Source of the DNA: Bacteroidota bacterium
GTDB taxonomy: Bacteria; Bacteroidota; Bacteroidia; Cytophagales; Cyclobacteriaceae
Assembly: GCA_947470895.1 (NCBI GenBank)
Contig: CANIVF010000031.1
Location: 1-51,052, forward strand
Reading direction: 5' to 3'
Length of the DNA: 51,052 nt
In this document: piece by piece, positions 50,168-51,052 of the stretch
Layout: each line of letters begins with the position of its first letter
Position numbering within the stretch: the first letter of the stretch is position 1
Notes under the pieces: generated by a model
The model's input: the letters and a program-made list of their open reading frames with translations, nothing else
Databases searched by the model: none
Told to the model about the DNA's origin: nothing
Program-made: the position numbers and the translations under genes

Positions 50168-50947
50168 TTATCTCGGACTCCGGAATGTAATGGTAAACCG
50201 GAAGTCCATCAGTTGGGCATAGCTGGAATAGACATAGCCAACGTGGTGCTTGTGCACCACCTGGGTTTGTGTATTGATAAACGTGGCTTCCATATCGCTT
50301 ACCCGGTTGGGCGGAGTAGCGGAATGATGACTATCAGGCACATCAGTATTCATGTAATTGACCGATCCTCCCTGCGTGTAAAAAGCGCTCAGGTTGATGA
50401 ACAGAACTTCACTTCGCAATTTCGCAAACACCGAGGAGAGATCGTATTTGATGCCTCCACCCACGGAATAAATCCACGTTCCATCTTTTTGAAGCAGGTC
50501 CGTTTCAACCGGCTCGCAACTATCAAAATCATCAGGATCATAGATATTCAAATCTGTTCTGAACCACGAGTAGCCTGCCTTGACGCCAACGTAAGGAGTT
50601 AATTTTTTACCGGTAACTAAATGGTAGCGGTACGCAGCCATCAGATTCATGAACGAATTGGTCACATTAATATCCATGTCTGCGGTGGTGCCATCGGCAA
50701 ACGTGTATTGCTGACGTGTTTTATCAAAGCCATAGATGCTATAATTCATATCCACACTGAGCGCATATTTCTGGTTGGGCGACAGGAAGTTTAAATCCAA
50801 AACAACCCCGTTACCTCGTTGGATGTTTTCTTTCATTTTGCCGGTGGGAGAAGAGTAGCCATACCCCAACGACCACTCGCGGGTCCATTGTGCGTAGCTG
50901 GTTTGCATCGACATGATGATGAAAAGGGCTGGTAATATCTTTTTCAT
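50168..50947 (-). CDS. Exported outer-membrane beta-barrel protein
   Basis: A 259-residue protein with a signal peptide (MKKILPALFIIMSMQTSYAQ) and a barrel-type mature part: WSLGYGYSSPTG, VLDLNFLSPNQKYALSVDMNYSIYG-type strands (written split: VLDLNFL, YALSVDMNYSIYG), MNLMAAYRYHLVTGKKLTPYVGVKAGYSWF and a C-terminal MDFRFTITFRS strand. The family is common in Bacteroidota with unknown role. It is a single gene; a weak TATTTTTTG (50985-50977), one base long compared to TAnnTTTG, lies 30 nt upstream. The last 105 nt of the window hold only its leader and upstream region. Confidence 0.8.
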   Translation of the reverse strand: MKKILPALFIIMSMQTSYAQWTREWSLGYGYSSPTGKMKENIQRGNGVVLDLNFLSPNQKYALSVDMNYSIYGFDKTRQQYTFADGTTADMDINVTNSFMNLMAAYRYHLVTGKKLTPYVGVKAGYSWFRTDLNIYDPDDFDSCEPVETDLLQKDGTWIYSVGGGIKYDLSSVFAKLRSEVLFINLSAFYTQGGSVNYMNTDVPDSHHSATPPNRVSDMEATFINTQTQVVHKHHVGYVYSSYAQLMDFRFTITFRSPR

Positions 50948-51052
50948 AGGGTGTTATTCTTGATTAGGGGAAGGTACAAAAAATAATGCATGCAGTTTTT
51001 AATGGCATAACTACCCGAGCTGCCACTTAGGCTAATGTATTTTGTATTTTAG

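Noticed and set aside
50123..50602. 159-residue plus-strand frame opposite the barrel gene
   Set aside because: Mostly antisense to a well-formed exported protein gene; no domain signal.
1..51052. CRISPR arrays, tRNA or rRNA genes, prophage or toxin-antitoxin cassettes
   Set aside because: I saw no regularly spaced repeats, no cloverleaf-like sequences and no phage structural or integrase genes; the heptad repeat at 32560 lacks spacers. A tRNA scan was not possible by eye and should be run.

Overview
The window looks like chromosomal DNA of a member of the Bacteroidota, most likely order Cytophagales. The reasons are the promoter style (TAnnTTTG -7 boxes in front of several genes, few Shine-Dalgarno sequences), a subtilase with a type IX secretion sorting tail, PorT-like outer-membrane barrels, the long (667-residue) form of urocanate hydratase, a YfhO-type membrane protein and a MacB/FtsX permease of more than 800 residues. 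Most genes are housekeeping or metabolic. I see no rRNA, tRNA, CRISPR array, prophage or intact insertion sequence; only the start of a transposase-like reading frame runs off the left edge.

Layout. 1-530: transposase fragment and a gene-poor stretch ending in the accA promoter, which carries a perfect palindrome. 531-5739 (+): accA, then a tightly overlapping four-gene unit (metallo-beta-lactamase-fold hydrolase, patatin, urocanate hydratase hutU, PlsC-like acyltransferase). 5895-8554 (+): beta-barrel protein, folC, trmB. 8567-9136 (-): a degenerate TrpF-like protein. 9186-12211 (+): lipoprotein, secreted subtilase, rpe. 12259-15363 (+): LpoB-like lipoprotein, TPR lipoprotein, envelope protein. 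15527-19306 (+): gyrA and an exported TPR protein. 19358-21712 (-): rimB-rimK-aspartoacylase-like unit. 21802-25291 (-): DUF2911 protein, then a sulfur/thiol-redox cluster (PepSY protein, Crp/Fnr regulator, DUF6132 protein, two rhodaneses, OsmC protein, thioredoxin). 25407-26738 (-): ffh. 26864-31338 (-): moeA, GntP permease, glycerate kinase, calcineurin-like phosphoesterase in one operon. 31359-35223: molybdenum cofactor genes moaC, moaE, moaD, moaA on both strands, a previously unlisted 46-residue membrane protein, a TauE/SafE exporter and a DsrE-like protein. 35329-40889: YfhO protein, Uma2 nuclease-like protein, ABC permease. 41087-43945 (+): galactokinase and a sodium:sugar symporter. 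44008-45410: RibD-C reductase and a double GNAT protein. 45468-50006 (-): catabolic operon (SDR, DapA-like lyase/aldolase, M20 amidohydrolase, MFS transporter). 50168-50947 (-): another outer-membrane barrel.

How the parts may work together. The most informative regulatory signal is a CRP-type palindrome (24120-24135) lying about 40 bp upstream of the predicted start of the DUF6132-rhodanese-rhodanese-OsmC-thioredoxin transcript. It overlaps the stop codon of the Crp/Fnr gene just upstream, whose recognition helix keeps the RExxxR residues expected for a TGTGA-type site. This suggests a self-contained, activator-controlled sulfane-sulfur module. A second notable element is a degenerate nine-unit heptanucleotide tandem repeat directly in front of moaE. 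The rimB-rimK-aspartoacylase set looks like a glutamate-tail writer plus two candidate processing enzymes. Several mo-genes have -7 boxes almost touching their start codons, suggesting near-leaderless mRNAs. All functional statements are from reading the sequence and family knowledge; no searches were run.
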